From Cephalopachus bancanus (lineage: Eukaryota > Chordata > Mammalia > Primates > Tarsiidae): a stretch of DNA of 64,000 bases. Under the pieces are notes generated by a model. The model ran no database searches. It saw only the letters and a list, made by a program, of their open reading frames with translations, and was not told where the DNA came from. This document shows, piece after piece, positions 40,345 through 51,819 of this stretch. A program made the position numbers and the translations under genes. Each line of letters opens with the position of its first letter. The stretch's first letter is position 1. Location: the NCBI GenBank assembly GCA_027257055.1, contig JAPVLO010000054.1:3596001-3660000 (forward strand). The letters are read 5' to 3'.

Positions 40345-41225
40345 TATTCCGAGTAAAATTTCCTTTTGATGTGCAATGTTATGATATGAACCATTTTAGG
40401 TCCAAATAAGTTTCACAGAAAGAAAAAATCCTCAAAGTCTGAAAATTTGCAAGGATATCTAATATAGACTCAGTGAAAAGAAGGGACTTTGAACCAAGAG
40501 ACCAGAATTCTGGCCCACTTCTGCCACTGGATTTTTAAATACCTGACTCAGACTCTTAGATTCTAGAGTAGAGATGACCAACTAAAACATGTGACTAACG
40601 ATGGTGGGCAGGCCAATATTGTTTCAGTGGCACAAAATTGCCATACTATTACCACAACGCCTACTTTCTTGACATTAGCCAAATTTTCTATCTTTAAAAT
40701 AAAATTAAATAAATAAATAAAACAAAATAAAGTGCTGATCTACTACATTAGCTATAGATTTCTTCGTTTCTGTGGCTACATACATATTTTAGACATTAGC
40801 TTACTTCTATTCTTACAGTATTTTCCCCCGTTCTCAGCAGGTCCATCTCTCTATCATTGCTTCGGTAAAGGTATCTGGCCAAATATCAAACAGAGATGTC
40901 CTGCAAGGCTTTCTGACTGTGGTTGTCCAAAAGCTTTAGCAATTCAAAGAATTCACAGGGCCTTCAGAGGAAGTAAAAAGGTGAGAGAAAGCGATTCATG
41001 GTAGAGACAATGTATCCTGGAGAAGCAAGGGAAGAAACATGTATTAACCACAAAACAATTTAGGAAGAGAGAGAGAGAAGGAAAAAAGCTCAAGAACACA
41101 GGAAATTTCCATGCAGAAGATAACAAGAGCTCAAAGAATGACTACAGGACAAGTTCAAGAAGCCCTGTATACATGTCCATGCCCCAAACATGGCAAGGAC
41201 TTCTCAACGAGAATGAAAGTGGCTA
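40345..41225. other. unassigned intergenic sequence
   Basis: No recognisable repeat except a short AAAT-type run at 40697-40730 ('aaattaaataaataaataaa'). No coding signal. Confidence 0.5.
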
Positions 41226-41240
41226 CAGAACTGAAACACA

Positions 41241-41528
41241 GCCGGCTCGGTGGCTCAGCCTGTAATCCTGCGCCTTTGGGAGGCTGAGGTGAGTGGATTG
41301 CCTGAGCCCGCGGGTTCGAGACCCGCCTGGGCAGGGAGACCTCATCTCTACAATAAATCAAAAAAATTAGCCGGACGTGGTAGCGCACACCTATAATTCC
41401 GGCTACTCGGAAGGCTGAGGCGGAAGGATCCCCGGAGCCCACCAGGTCGAGGCTGCGGTGGCCGGGAGCGGCCACTGCACTCCAGTCTGGGCGACAGAGT
41501 GAGACTCCAACTCAAAAAAAAAAAAAAA
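41241..41528 (+). repeat. young Alu SINE
   Basis: Near-consensus, CpG-rich copy flanked by a perfect 14-base duplication, AGAACTGAAACACA (41227-41240 and 41529-41542). The best-preserved example of the subfamily in the window. Confidence 0.96.
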
Positions 41529-41864
41529 AGAACTGAAACACACTGGTCTTGTCATAAGTCATCACTATGACTCAATAAACAGGACGAAATTCTCCATTTT
41601 CATTATTATATCTTGGCCCTACATAGGACACAAAAGATTAGAGCCCAATCTCAGGAATGGGAGGGCGAATCTCGGTTTTTATTTTCACATGTCCCACAAA
41701 ATGGGAGATCAGTCAAAATTCAAGCTAAACTGTAGAAAAATAAAGCATTTTTTTTTCTTTCATGTTGTGTTTGTGGACTGAGACTTGCTACCCTAGCATT
41801 TAAGGTTCACCTCAACATGGCTGCCACTGACCTTTAAATCCTGCACTGCCCTGCAGAGCGGCGT

Positions 41865-42088
41865 GAGTACTGATTTGGAGTAGATCAAAACTGGGTTTGT
41901 TATACCAATTGCTAACCATTTGATCTTGAAAAATCACCTAACCTCCCTAATTCTGTTTCCTCATCTGTTAAAGAGAAATCACAGTGTCTTTCAATAGGGT
42001 TACTGTGAGAACTGATTGGGATTGTATACCTTAAAGCATCTATTGTAGTGTCTGACATGATAAGAATCACATAAATAAAAGTCATCAT
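41865..42088 (+). repeat. MIR SINE
   Basis: 'taaccatttgatcttgaaaa', 'ctaattctgtttcctcatctg', 'gtgtctgacatgataagaat' in the + MIR order. Confidence 0.7.
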
Positions 42089-42317
42089 GATTACAAAAAA
42101 TATACATATGAAGCCTAGTCGGATTTTTGATAAAAATTTCCAGGTTCTTTTCTCTAATGCACAAGTAAAAATCAGGCACCAGCCTTCTGGTTCTGTCTAA
42201 AGTGAGTAAGCCAAGTGCTGCTATTTCTCCCACTGATTTCAGAAAACTCTAGCTGGTGGGTTGGGGTGGAAAGTACAGACTTGAAGATTCATCCATAATG
42301 GTAGTGTGTTTCAGGGG

Positions 42318-42343
42318 ATGCGGGGGGGGGGGGGGGGAGGGGC
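42318..42343. repeat. poly-G run
   Basis: About 17 consecutive G, then AGGGG. Possible intermolecular quadruplex former. Length is uncertain in any assembly because such runs are error-prone. Confidence 0.85.
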
Positions 42344-42344
42344 T

Positions 42345-42985
42345 TACTCCTTGACATTTAGCCTAAGGGTGAACCGAGTTGCAGAACTGTGCAGAAAGTG
42401 CAAACACTAAAACCTTCCAGAAAAAACTCCCTTTCTAGTCAGAAGATCAGGAAAGGAGCTCCTGAGAACCAGGTAGTATAGTACAGAAGAATTTCAGGGG
42501 GATTCTTTTTTTTTTTTTGTCTTCTTTATTCTTTTACCTCTCCCAGTTCTGCCCCACCCCACCTTGTTGCAGAGCTGCACTGCTGCAGTGACACTGGTGT
42601 CAGCTGCAACACAGGCACCCAAAACTTCCTAAGAAAACTCATTTCTCCAGGGAAAGGAACCACCAAAGTGGCCTCTGTGGCCTGAAGAGGAAGAGTGTGG
42701 GCAAATCCTCATTTTAACTATTATTCTTTCCCCTTTACCATGGGAGCAGACTCGGCAGTGCAGAATCCCATTAGAACGAAGGAAGTTAAAACTCCAAAAG
42801 AAATATATCTTTTAAGCCAGAGGAACTAGAAATAGGAGAAATCCCAGAAAAGAGAGAGCTGAGAAGGGGAAATTCCTGAATCTGTGTATTAATGGACACA
42901 AATTTCAGGTACACCCCAGGTTACACATACTCAAAACAAACTCAAAAGGCACAGCAAAGAGTACAAAGTCTCAATTAGACAGGAG
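42345..42985. other. unassigned sequence
   Basis: Mixed composition with a T-run at 42507 and a C-rich part ('gccccaccccaccttgttgc'). No repeat family or gene recognised. Confidence 0.4.
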
Positions 42986-42989
42986 AAGT

Positions 42990-43250
42990 AGGGTTCTCTT
43001 TAGATCTGTTGCACAGCCTGGTAAATAGTTAATAATAGTGTATTGCATATTTCAAAATTGCTGAGAGTTAATTTCATATGTTATCACCACAAACAATAAT
43101 GAGTATTTGAGGTGACAGATATAATAATTAGCTTGATTTAATTATTAAGCATTCTATTCATAATGCATAATATCCCTTTGAACCCCATAAATATATACAA
43201 TTAGAATTGTCTATTTATTTTACAAATTGTAATGCATAACAAAGATTATT
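42990..43250 (+). mobile_element. L1 LINE 3' UTR fragment (old)
   Basis: 'gtaaatagttaataatagtg', 'ttgaggtgacagatataata' and 'ccccataaatatatacaatt' are the 3' UTR landmarks of old L1M elements. Confidence 0.75.
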
Positions 43251-43279
43251 ACCGGGAATAAAGTGTATTTTATAATGAC

Positions 43280-43692
43280 AAAGGGGTTCATTGGAAAAAG
43301 ATAATTAATTATAAATATTTACACACCTAGTATCAGAAGTTCAGCATACAAGAAGCAAAAAATGACAGAATTGTAAGGAGAAATAGACAAATATATAATT
43401 ATGGTTGGAGGCCAAAAATATTACTCTGAATTAGTGATAGAACAAATAGAGAAAATGAATTAAAAATGAGATTTTTTAAAAGCTGCCAACCAACTTTATT
43501 TAACACTTTATAGACTATACAACAATAGCAGAATATATATGTTTCAACCGCACATAGAATATTTAACAAGATAGACTATTCTGGGCCATAAAACAAATCT
43601 CAATAAATTTAAAAGAATTCAAGACATACAGAGTATGTTATCTGGCCACACTAGAATTAAATTAGAAATCAATTTTAAAAGGACATCTAGAA
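43280..43692 (+). mobile_element. old L1 ORF2, left half (interrupted)
   Basis: Reads as decayed L1 ORF2 ('attctgggccataaaacaaa', 'aattaaattagaaatcaat'). It continues after the inserted younger L1 at 47778 with the next ORF2 codons, so both halves belong to one element. Confidence 0.85.
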
Positions 43693-44162
43693 GGCAGAGC
43701 TTAAGATGGCTACCAGATAGGTCAGACCGTGAGAGTCTGCAAAAGCAAGTGTTCCATAAAGACTCTCTGCATAAGTAGGTGTGCGCTGTTGGGAGAGTGA
43801 AAGTCTGTCTGAGGGGAGACTTGGGTTCATGCACCCGAGACCCCCTCTGAGGGCGACTGCAAGCCCCCACCACCCTGAGATTGAAATGCGGGCCTGTAAG
43901 ATTGCGGCAAGCTCATGAGAAGAGCCTGCTGAATCCAGTTGATTCTCATCATCTGGCGCCTGGTCCACACCATCACCTGTTACAGTGGATCAGCTGGAGC
44001 CCCGGATTTGATCAGTGGAGAGAGAGGATCAGGAAGAGCCAAGAGGAGCCCCATGCCCAGTGAGGAGATGCCCACCACAGCCATTTTCTCTGTCCCACAG
44101 CTCCACCCAGCCTCTAACTTGGGACCTCAGGTAATCTCATTAAACTGGGAGAGACAGATGCT

Positions 44163-44232
44163 GGGGTTAGATCTGAGTGGCAGGTCAGATATGAGCCACA
44201 GGCAGGTCAGATCTGAGTGGCAGACCTGACAA
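44163..44232 (+). repeat. repeated motif inside the L1 5' UTR
   Basis: AGATCTGAGTGGCAG occurs twice (about 44169 and 44210), with a third partial copy 'cagatatgagccacag' between. Candidate internal-promoter repeats of this L1 lineage. Confidence 0.6.
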
Positions 44233-44483
44233 GCAGCAAGCCGGGTGAGTCCAGATCTGATCCACCCTCCTTCCAAAGTAGGCCTGGGGTATCTGACCCA
44301 AGCTGTGAGCAACCCTATCTGCCTATATTGAGGGCAGAGGGGAGCGGTTAGAGATCAGAGCTCAAAGGACATTGAACTTACAGGAACGACCTCAGAGTGA
44401 GTTTGGTGCCTTGTTTTTATTTTTATTTATTTTTTTGTCTGTTTCTTTTGCTAATTTTTGTTTGTTTTTCTTTTATTTTTTTC

Positions 44484-44782
44484 TTTCTTTCTTTTTTTTT
44501 TTTTTTTGAGTTGGAGTCTCACTCTGTCGCCCAGACTGGAGTGCAGTGGCCGCTCCTGGCCACTGTAGCCTCGACCTGCTGGGCTCCGGCGATCCTTCCG
44601 CCTCAGCCTTCCGAGTAGCCAGAATTACAGGCACGCGCTACCACGCCCAGCTGATTTTTTTATTTATTGTAGAGATGAGGTCTTGCTGCCCAGGCGGGTC
44701 TCGAACCCGCGGGCTCAGGCAATCCACTCACCTCAGCCTCCCAAAGGCGTGGGATTACAGGCTAAGCCACCGAGCCCGGCTT
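44484..44782 (-). repeat. Alu SINE in the L1 5' UTR
   Basis: T-run start, GAGTTGGAGTCTCACTCTGTC, right-to-left lineage-specific consensus, ending 'ccaccgagcccggct'. CTTTCTTTCTTTTTT lies on both sides. Confidence 0.93.
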
Positions 44783-45397
44783 TCTTTCTTTTTTGATAAC
44801 ATTTTTGTACTTGCTTTGCTTCTGTTATTTTACTGATTTTTTTTTTATTCTCTAGACTTCCTGTTTCTGTATGGGAAGAGTACATCAATAGGCATATTTT
44901 TGTTGGACTGTGCGTTTGTATGATTATCTGTATGTTTTAGGGTTTTTTTACTCTTTTCTGTCTTTGTGTCTCTTTTCATTTGTTAGTTGGTACATCTGTC
45001 TCTTTTCCTTCTTACTCTTCTCTCTCTCCCACTTCCTTCCCCCCCCCCGCCCCTTTCCCATTATTTTCCTTGGTCTTATCTCATTTTGCTTCTAGGGAGC
45101 AAACCTATACCCCCACTTCATGGACAGATTGTAAGGCAGTCGGAAGTGGGTCCCAGGGTGTCCAAACACCTGTTGGTGGATACAGGGATCTGTAGATAGA
45201 TTTTGAATCGTAGCTCACCCCTCAATTAAATCTCAAAACTGCAAAAGGTACAGACCCCAGCCCACAGTCTAGCTTCAGAATTTAACAAAGCCAGAGGATC
45301 CACATAAGGAAGAATAGGAGATTGAGCAAACAGAAATAAAAGCACCCCCACCATCCCTGAACAACAGAATTAAATCAAGAACTGGGGGGAAAAATAG

Positions 45398-45745
45398 GTG
45401 GTGGGGTGGGTGGGTGGGAGGAAAATCTATACAAATGAAGAAAAACCAAAAGAAGAATGTAGGTCTCACACAGACCCTGGGAGGTCAGACACTGAGAAAA
45501 CAGACTTTGGAATGCAAACAATGAAGAGTCCCCAGAATGACTGGTCTCAAACTACAAACCCAGATATCAAGACATTAATAGAGAGAATAAAAAGAATTTA
45601 GGAGAGACAAGAAGAAAATAGAGAGGAGCTGATAACTGAGATAACGGCAGAAAAGAATACTGTGAATGAAATTAATAACAAACTGATAAACATGGAAAGC
45701 AGAATTAGCCAAGCAGAAGAATCTCAGAGCTTGAGGACCAAGATA
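45398..45745 (+). pseudogene. L1 ORF1 N-terminal remnant
   Basis: Decayed reading frame in the L1 at 43693. It has a basic start, then a Gln/Glu/Asn-rich heptad-like part (45600-45730) consistent with the ORF1p coiled coil. Stop codons occur in each frame. The RRM and C-terminal domain of ORF1p are absent. Confidence 0.6.
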
Positions 45746-46014
45746 TAGAACTAACACAAACTGTTAGCTTCATCAGTGAGGGAGAATTAAAATCTTTCCC
45801 AGACATTCAATCCCTAAGAACTTACGCTGCCTCTAGACCAGCTCTACAAGAAACACTTAAGAAAGTATTAAACACAGAAGAAAGGGAAAAAAGAATGACA
45901 ATGTTCTTCACAAGAGTTCAGAAAAAAGATTGAAAACACACATGAATCAACCCCAAAATCAAAAGAAAGACAACAAAAAAACAGGAACAACAACACCAAC
46001 TCTATAAGAACCTC

Positions 46015-46747
46015 ATGACAGGGATAAACTCTCACATTTCACTAAAAAGACATAGAATGGCAAAATGGATAAAATATGAGGCAACAATATATTGTCTCCA
46101 AGAGACTCATCTCACCAGAATGGACACTCCCAGACTCAAAGTAAGAGGATGGGAAGCAAAATTTCAAGCAAATGGAACACAAGAGAAAGCTGGAATTGCA
46201 ATCTTAATATCAGACAAAATGCCCTTTAAGCTATCAAAAATTTAAAAGATACAGATATAATGATAAAAGGTTCAATCCATCAACAAGAAATATTCATCCT
46301 AAACATACATGCACCCAACATAGGAGCACCAGCTTTCATAAAGCAGCTTCTAGACAAACTTTAAAAAAGATATTGACTCTAACACTATCATAGCTGGGGA
46401 CTTTAATACCCCACTCACAACCCTATACAGATCATCAAAACAAAAAAATCAGCAAGGAAATCCGGAACATCAATGTGACTCTCAACCAAATGGACTTAAT
46501 TGATACCTACAGAACACTGCACCCAATAACCACAGAATATACATTCTACTCATCACCACACAGAATGTACTCCAAGATTGACTACATCCTTGGCCATAAA
46601 TCAAGCATAAACAAATTTCATAAGATTAAAATTTTGCCATGCACCTTCTCAGACCACAGTGGAATAAAAATAAATATCAACACCAACAAAGTTCCCCCCA
46701 AATCCACAAAAACATGGGCACTAAACAGCAAATTAAAACTACACTGA
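46015..46747 (+). pseudogene. L1 ORF2 endonuclease-domain remnant
   Basis: Two open pieces (46015-46245 and 46475-46747) separated by frame breaks. They show AP-endonuclease-like landmarks of ORF2p: the CLQETH motif early and a SDH motif late (catalytic His region). The reading ends where the reverse-transcriptase domain should start. Confidence 0.75.
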
Positions 46748-47268
46748 GATACCACCTAACTCCAGTCAGAATGGCCATCATCAATGACTCAAAAAATAAC
46801 AGATTCTGGAGAGGATGTGGCGAAAAGGGAACACTTCTACACTGTTGGTGGGAGTGTAACCTAGTACAGCCTCTGTGGAAAATAGTGTGGCAATTCCTAA
46901 AAGCTCTAAAAATAGACCTATCATATACTCCATAGTCCCCCTACTGGGAATATATCCAGAAGAACTCAAATCACTAAAAAAGATACTGCACATGTATGTT
47001 TATTGCAGCATTATTCACAATAGCAAGAATATGGAACAAACCATGCAGCCCATCAAAATAGGACTGGATTTTTTAAATGTGGTACATATACACAATGGAA
47101 TATTACACAGCCATAAAGAACAAAATCATGAACTTTGCAGCAACCTGGATGGACTTAGAATCTATAATACTGAGTGATCTTTCACAGAAACAAAGAACTG
47201 AGTATCATGTGTTCTCACTCATAAGTGGACCTTGAACAACTATCATTAGTACTATCAGAAAAGGGTTG

Positions 47269-47559
47269 CCGGGCTCAGTGGCTCAGTCTGTAATCCCCCG
47301 CCTTTGGGAGGCTGAGGTGAGTGGATTGCCTGAGCCCACGGGTTCAAGACCCGCCTGGGCAGCGAGACCTCATCTCTACAATAAATCAAAAAATTAGCCG
47401 GGCATGGTAGTGCATGCCTGTGATTCTGGCTACTTGGAAGGCTGAGGCGGAAGGATCACCGGAGCCCAGCAGGTCGAGGCTGCAGTGGACGGGAGCAGCC
47501 ACTGCACTCCAGTCTGGGCGACAGAGTGAGACTCCAACTCAAAAAAAAAAAAAAAAGAA
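47269..47559 (+). repeat. young Alu SINE in the L1 3' UTR
   Basis: Near-consensus copy, flanked by the perfect duplication AGAAAAGGGTTG (47257-47268 and 47560-47571). Confidence 0.96.
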
Positions 47560-47777
47560 AGAAAAGGGTTGACAATAGCAGGAAACTGGCGGAGGAGAGG
47601 GCATGGGAGGGCAGGGAGGTGGGATTGGCAGTCATGGGAAACTACCTGGGGAAGAGGGGGCATACTTCATCAACAAGGGTACCTACACAATGAATATTTG
47701 TATACCTAACTCTGAATTGTACCCCACAATTTTAAAATTAAAAATTTAAAGGTGAAAAATAAGAAATAAAAAAATAA

Positions 47778-50700
47778 AAGGACATATAGAAAACCCACAA
47801 ATATTTGGATATTGAATAACACACTTCCAAAAATCATGAGTCAAAAGGGTTTAAAAATACCTAGTACTAATTTTGAACTGAAAAAGGGAAGCCTTAACAT
47901 ATCAAAGGGATATTGCAAAAAAAAAAGTACTTACAGAGAAACTTACAGTACTAAACACATGTTAGAAAGAAGTTATTAAACCTGTAATCTCTCCTATTAC
48001 TATTTTTTTTTAATGTAGAAAAAGAGAGCAAATTAAGCAGGCAGATGGAGAGAAACAACACAAATGAGAGTGAAAATCAATGGAATAAAACACAGGAAAA
48101 CAATAGAGAAAATCTATAAAATGAAATGCTAGTTCTTTGATAAGATCAATCACATCAGTAAGCCTCAAACCAAACTGATGAAGATAAAAAAAGAGAAAAG
48201 ACCAAAAATTATCAATACTGGAAATGAGAAAGGTAACACACCAATGACTCTACAGGTATTTACAAAGATAACAAGAGAATATCATAACAAATTTATAAAA
48301 ATAAATTTAATGATTTAAAGGAAATGGGCAAATTTCTTGAAAGACTTAAACTACCAAAGCTTAATCACTTAATCAAGAAGAAATAGATAACCTAAATAGT
48401 TTGATAAGTATTTGAAAATTTAACTGACAGCTTAAACATGCCCCTCAAAGAAAGTGACTTGTAAAGATGGCTTTGCTGATGAATTCTACCACACATTAAA
48501 GAAATAATACCAACTCCATACATATTTTCCTACTTATTCAATGAGGCCAGCTTTACCCCAATACCAATACAAGACAATAAAATTTGAAAAGAAAAAGAAG
48601 AAACTTTTTCAAAATGATAAAGGGCATCTTCAAAAAAAAATCAACAGCTAGTATTATATTAATGGTGAAAAAAATTAGGCTTTTCCCCCAAGATTATGGA
48701 TGTTCAATTTTACCACTTATATTAGGCAGCATGCTAGAGGTTCTAGCAAGTGCTGTAAGAAAAGAAATTAAAATTGCAGATTGGAAAAAAAGAAATAACT
48801 ATGTCTTTACTCAAAGACAATAAAATAGACTATGTATAAAATGTGGTGAACTCTACAATAAAACTACCAGAACTAATAAGTGAGTTTAGCAAGCTTATAG
48901 GATATAAGACCAGTATATAAAAATCTCTTTTATTTTCATATACTAGCAACAAATTATCCAAAGTTGAAATTTAAAAAACAATGCAATTTGCAAAACCATC
49001 AAAAATATTAAATAGGGATAAATATGACAAAAGATATAAAAGACCTGTATGCAAAAACTACAAAACATTGAGAGTACTTAAATAAAATCCTAATAAATGG
49101 AAAGATAATATGTTCATGAGTCAGAAGACTCAATGTTGTCAAAATGTCAATTCTCCCCAAATTGATCTACAGTTTCAATGCAATCCCAAACTTCCAGCAG
49201 ATTTATTTAGAAGTTGACAAAGTGATTCTAAAATGTTTGTTAACATAATTTTGTAATGAACAAAGCTTAAGGCCTTACACTACCTGACTTCTAGGTTATT
49301 TTACAGCTAAACAAAACATTATGATAGTGGTGCCAGGATAGTAAAATAGATTGATGGAACAAAATAGAGTTCAAAAATAGACCCACACATATATGGGTAA
49401 CTGATCCTCAACAGCTATACAAAATCAGTTCAGTGGAAAAAAGATAATATTTTCACCAAATGGTGGTGGAACAATTGAATATCTACCTATATTAAAACAA
49501 TAAACTAGCCGGGCTCGGTGGCTCAGCCTGTAATCCTGCGCCTTTGGGAGGCTGAGGTGAGTGGATTGCCTGAGCCCGCGGATTCGAGACCCGCCTGGGC
49601 AGCGAGACCTCATCTCTACAAAAAATAAAAAAATCAGCCGGGCGTGGTAGTGCATGCCTGTAATTCCAGCTACTCGGAAGGCTGAGGCGGAAGGATCGCC
49701 GGAGCCCAGCAGGTCGAGGCTGCGGTGGCCGGGAGCGGCCACTGCACTCCAGTCTGGGCGACAGAGTGAGACTCCAACTAAAAAAAAAAAAAAAAAAAAA
49801 AAACAATAAACTTTTATCCATACCTCACCCCATACACAAACAAACTCAAAATTGACCTTAGAAAGACATTTAAAACTTAAAACAATAAAACTTTGAGAAG
49901 AAAATATAGGGGAACAATTTTGTGACCCTAAGATAGGCAAACATTTTTTAGATATGATACCAAAAACGTGATTATCAAAAATACAACTTCATTTTATCAA
50001 AACTAAAAACTTTTGATGTCCAAGAGAATGAAGCAAGACACGGACTAGGAGAAAGACTTTGCAAAGCATATATCTTACACATGTTGTGTATCCAGTATAC
50101 ATGAAGAACTCTCAAATCTCAACACTAAGAAAACCCAATTTTTAAAAATGAGCAGAGATTTGAATGGACATTTCACCAAAGTAGATATACAGAGAACAAT
50201 AAGCACCTAAAATGATGCTCAGCATTATTAGTTATAAGGAAAATGCAAATTAAAACCACATTGAGATACAGCTATACATATATTAGGATAGCTAAAATTA
50301 AACAGACTTACCATAGCAAGTGCTTTCAAGGATGTGAATGAATTGGGACCATTATACATCGCTCTTTGGAAATGTAAACTAAGGCAATCACTTTGAAAAA
50401 CACTTGGGCAGTGTCTTAGAAAAGTAAATATACACTCACTATATGAGCCAGCCATTCCACTCCTAGATATGTACCCACGATAAGGAAAAGCATATTTTCA
50501 CATTCAAAAAAAAGTACAAGTACATGTTCCTGTCAGTTTTCTCTGTAGTAACCAAAAATCTATCCATACAGCAGAAAGCTACTTATCAAGAAAAAGGAAT
50601 AAATTATTGATGCTACAACATGTACAAAATAGAAAGCAATTATATTGGGTGAAAGAAAACAAATGTAAAATAGAACATATTATATTATTTCATTTTATAA

Positions 50701-50912
50701 AACTCTGGAAAATGTAAACTATAGTGAGAGAGAGCAGATCAGAGATTACCTGGGTTTGGTGTTGGGAACGGCAGGGAGATTACAAGGAAATACCCAGAAG
50801 CATCTCTGGGCAATATCCTGAGTATGGTGACATATTCACAGGTGTGTGTACATGTCAAAACGGATCAAATTGCGTACTTTACATATGTACAATGTATCCT
50901 ATAGAAATTATA
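47778..50912 (+). mobile_element. old L1 ORF2 and 3' UTR, right half (interrupted)
   Basis: Continues the element of 43280. Decayed ORF2 ('aatatttggatattgaataa', 'ggaaaacaatagagaaaat', 'atgttgtcaaaatgtcaat') down to the 3' UTR near 50900. Only short open pieces survive (e.g. 48584-48823). An Alu at 49507-49800 interrupts it. Confidence 0.85.
49507..49800 (+). repeat. young Alu SINE in the old L1
   Basis: Near-consensus copy with head GCCGGGCTCGGTGGCTCAG and a 22-base A-tail. Flanked by AAACAATAAACT (49495-49506 and 49801-49812). Confidence 0.95.
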
Positions 50913-50913
50913 T

Positions 50914-51190
50914 CTCAGTCAGGCATGGTTTCTCATGCCTGTAATCCCAGCACTTGGACAGGCCAAGATGGAGCCCAGGAGTTTGAGACCAGCCTGGGCA
51001 ACATAGTGAGACCTAGTACCTACGAAAAAAAAAAATCTAATAAATCAGCCAGGCACAGTGGCACACCTGTAGTCCCAGCTACTCAGGAGGCTGGAAAGGG
51101 AAAATTGCTTAACCCCAGAAGTTCAAGAGTATGGGGAGCTGTGATCATGCCACTGTAATCCAGTCTGGACAACAAAATGAGATTCAAATA
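50914..51190 (+). repeat. Alu SINE, older type
   Basis: 'caggcatggtttctcatgcc' to 'aatccagtctggacaacaa'. The A-tail has decayed to AAATAATAATAAA. It sits at the tail end of the old L1. Confidence 0.85.
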
Positions 51191-51254
51191 ATAATAAAGT
51201 ATTAGATATTATTTTACATAATGATATAATAAGAATAAAATATACCTCAATAAA

Positions 51255-51815
51255 ACTGATTTTTTTAAAGTTTAGCATATTCCTATCATATGATCCAACC
51301 ACTCCAGTCTGAAATATTGACACAAGAGAAACAAAAATACATATTCATACAAAGAACTGTGCAGAATGTTCATAACGGCATTATTTGTAATAGACAATAA
51401 TCGGAAAAAGTCCAAACATCCATCAATAGGTGAATGAATAAGCAAATGGTGGCACATTCATACAATGGAAAACTATTCAGCGTTCCATAAAAAGAATGAA
51501 CATGCTATAACATGAATAAATCTCAAAATAAGTCTACTGAGTAAAAACAACCCAATGAGAGATTCAATTTGTATTATATTCTAGAATATGCAAACTCATC
51601 TAGAGCGAGAGAAAGCAGATCAGCGGTTGTCTGGGGAGAAGGGCAGGAGGGACGAATTAATAAATTATAATAGGAAACTAGGGTGATAGATTTGCCCATT
51701 ACCTTGACTGAGATGATGGTTTCCTGAGAACAGATATGTCAAAATTTATCAAATGTTATAATTAAGTCAGTGTGATTTATTATATGCCAATAATACCGCA
51801 ACATAAAAACAAAAT
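51255..51815 (+). mobile_element. L1 LINE 3' end (old)
   Basis: 'atgatccaaccactccagtc', 'caaacatccatcaataggtg', 'aaactattcagcgttccata', 'ccaataataccgcaacataa' are the ORF2-end and 3' UTR of an L1M-type element in + orientation. Confidence 0.85.
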
Positions 51816-51819
51816 GGGC

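Larger units (their letters stand above)
43693..47777 (+). mobile_element. internally deleted L1 LINE with 5' UTR and 3' end
   Basis: Flanked by AAAAGGACATCTAGAA (about 43677-43692) and AAAAGGACATATAGAA (about 47776-47791), its target-site duplication in the older L1. It has a GC-rich 5' UTR (43693 to about 45230, interrupted by a - strand Alu), the start of ORF1 with a coiled-coil-like part (about 45400-45745), a jump to the ORF1 end and inter-ORF segment, then an endonuclease-domain part of ORF2 (about 46015-46735). Next comes a jump over the whole reverse-transcriptase region to the ORF2 C-terminus and 3' UTR (46740 to about 47755, interrupted by an Alu). Multiple stops; it cannot encode an active enzyme. 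Confidence 0.88.

Noticed and set aside
42318..42343. Poly-G run as a possible regulatory quadruplex.
   Set aside because: A single run without further G-tracts nearby, far from any promoter; also prone to sequencing error.
49425..49940. A 171-residue open frame on the - strand, with similar ones at 3555, 37232, 41155 and 44546.
   Set aside because: They lie across Alu copies and have the well-known Alu-derived peptide composition; they are not genes.
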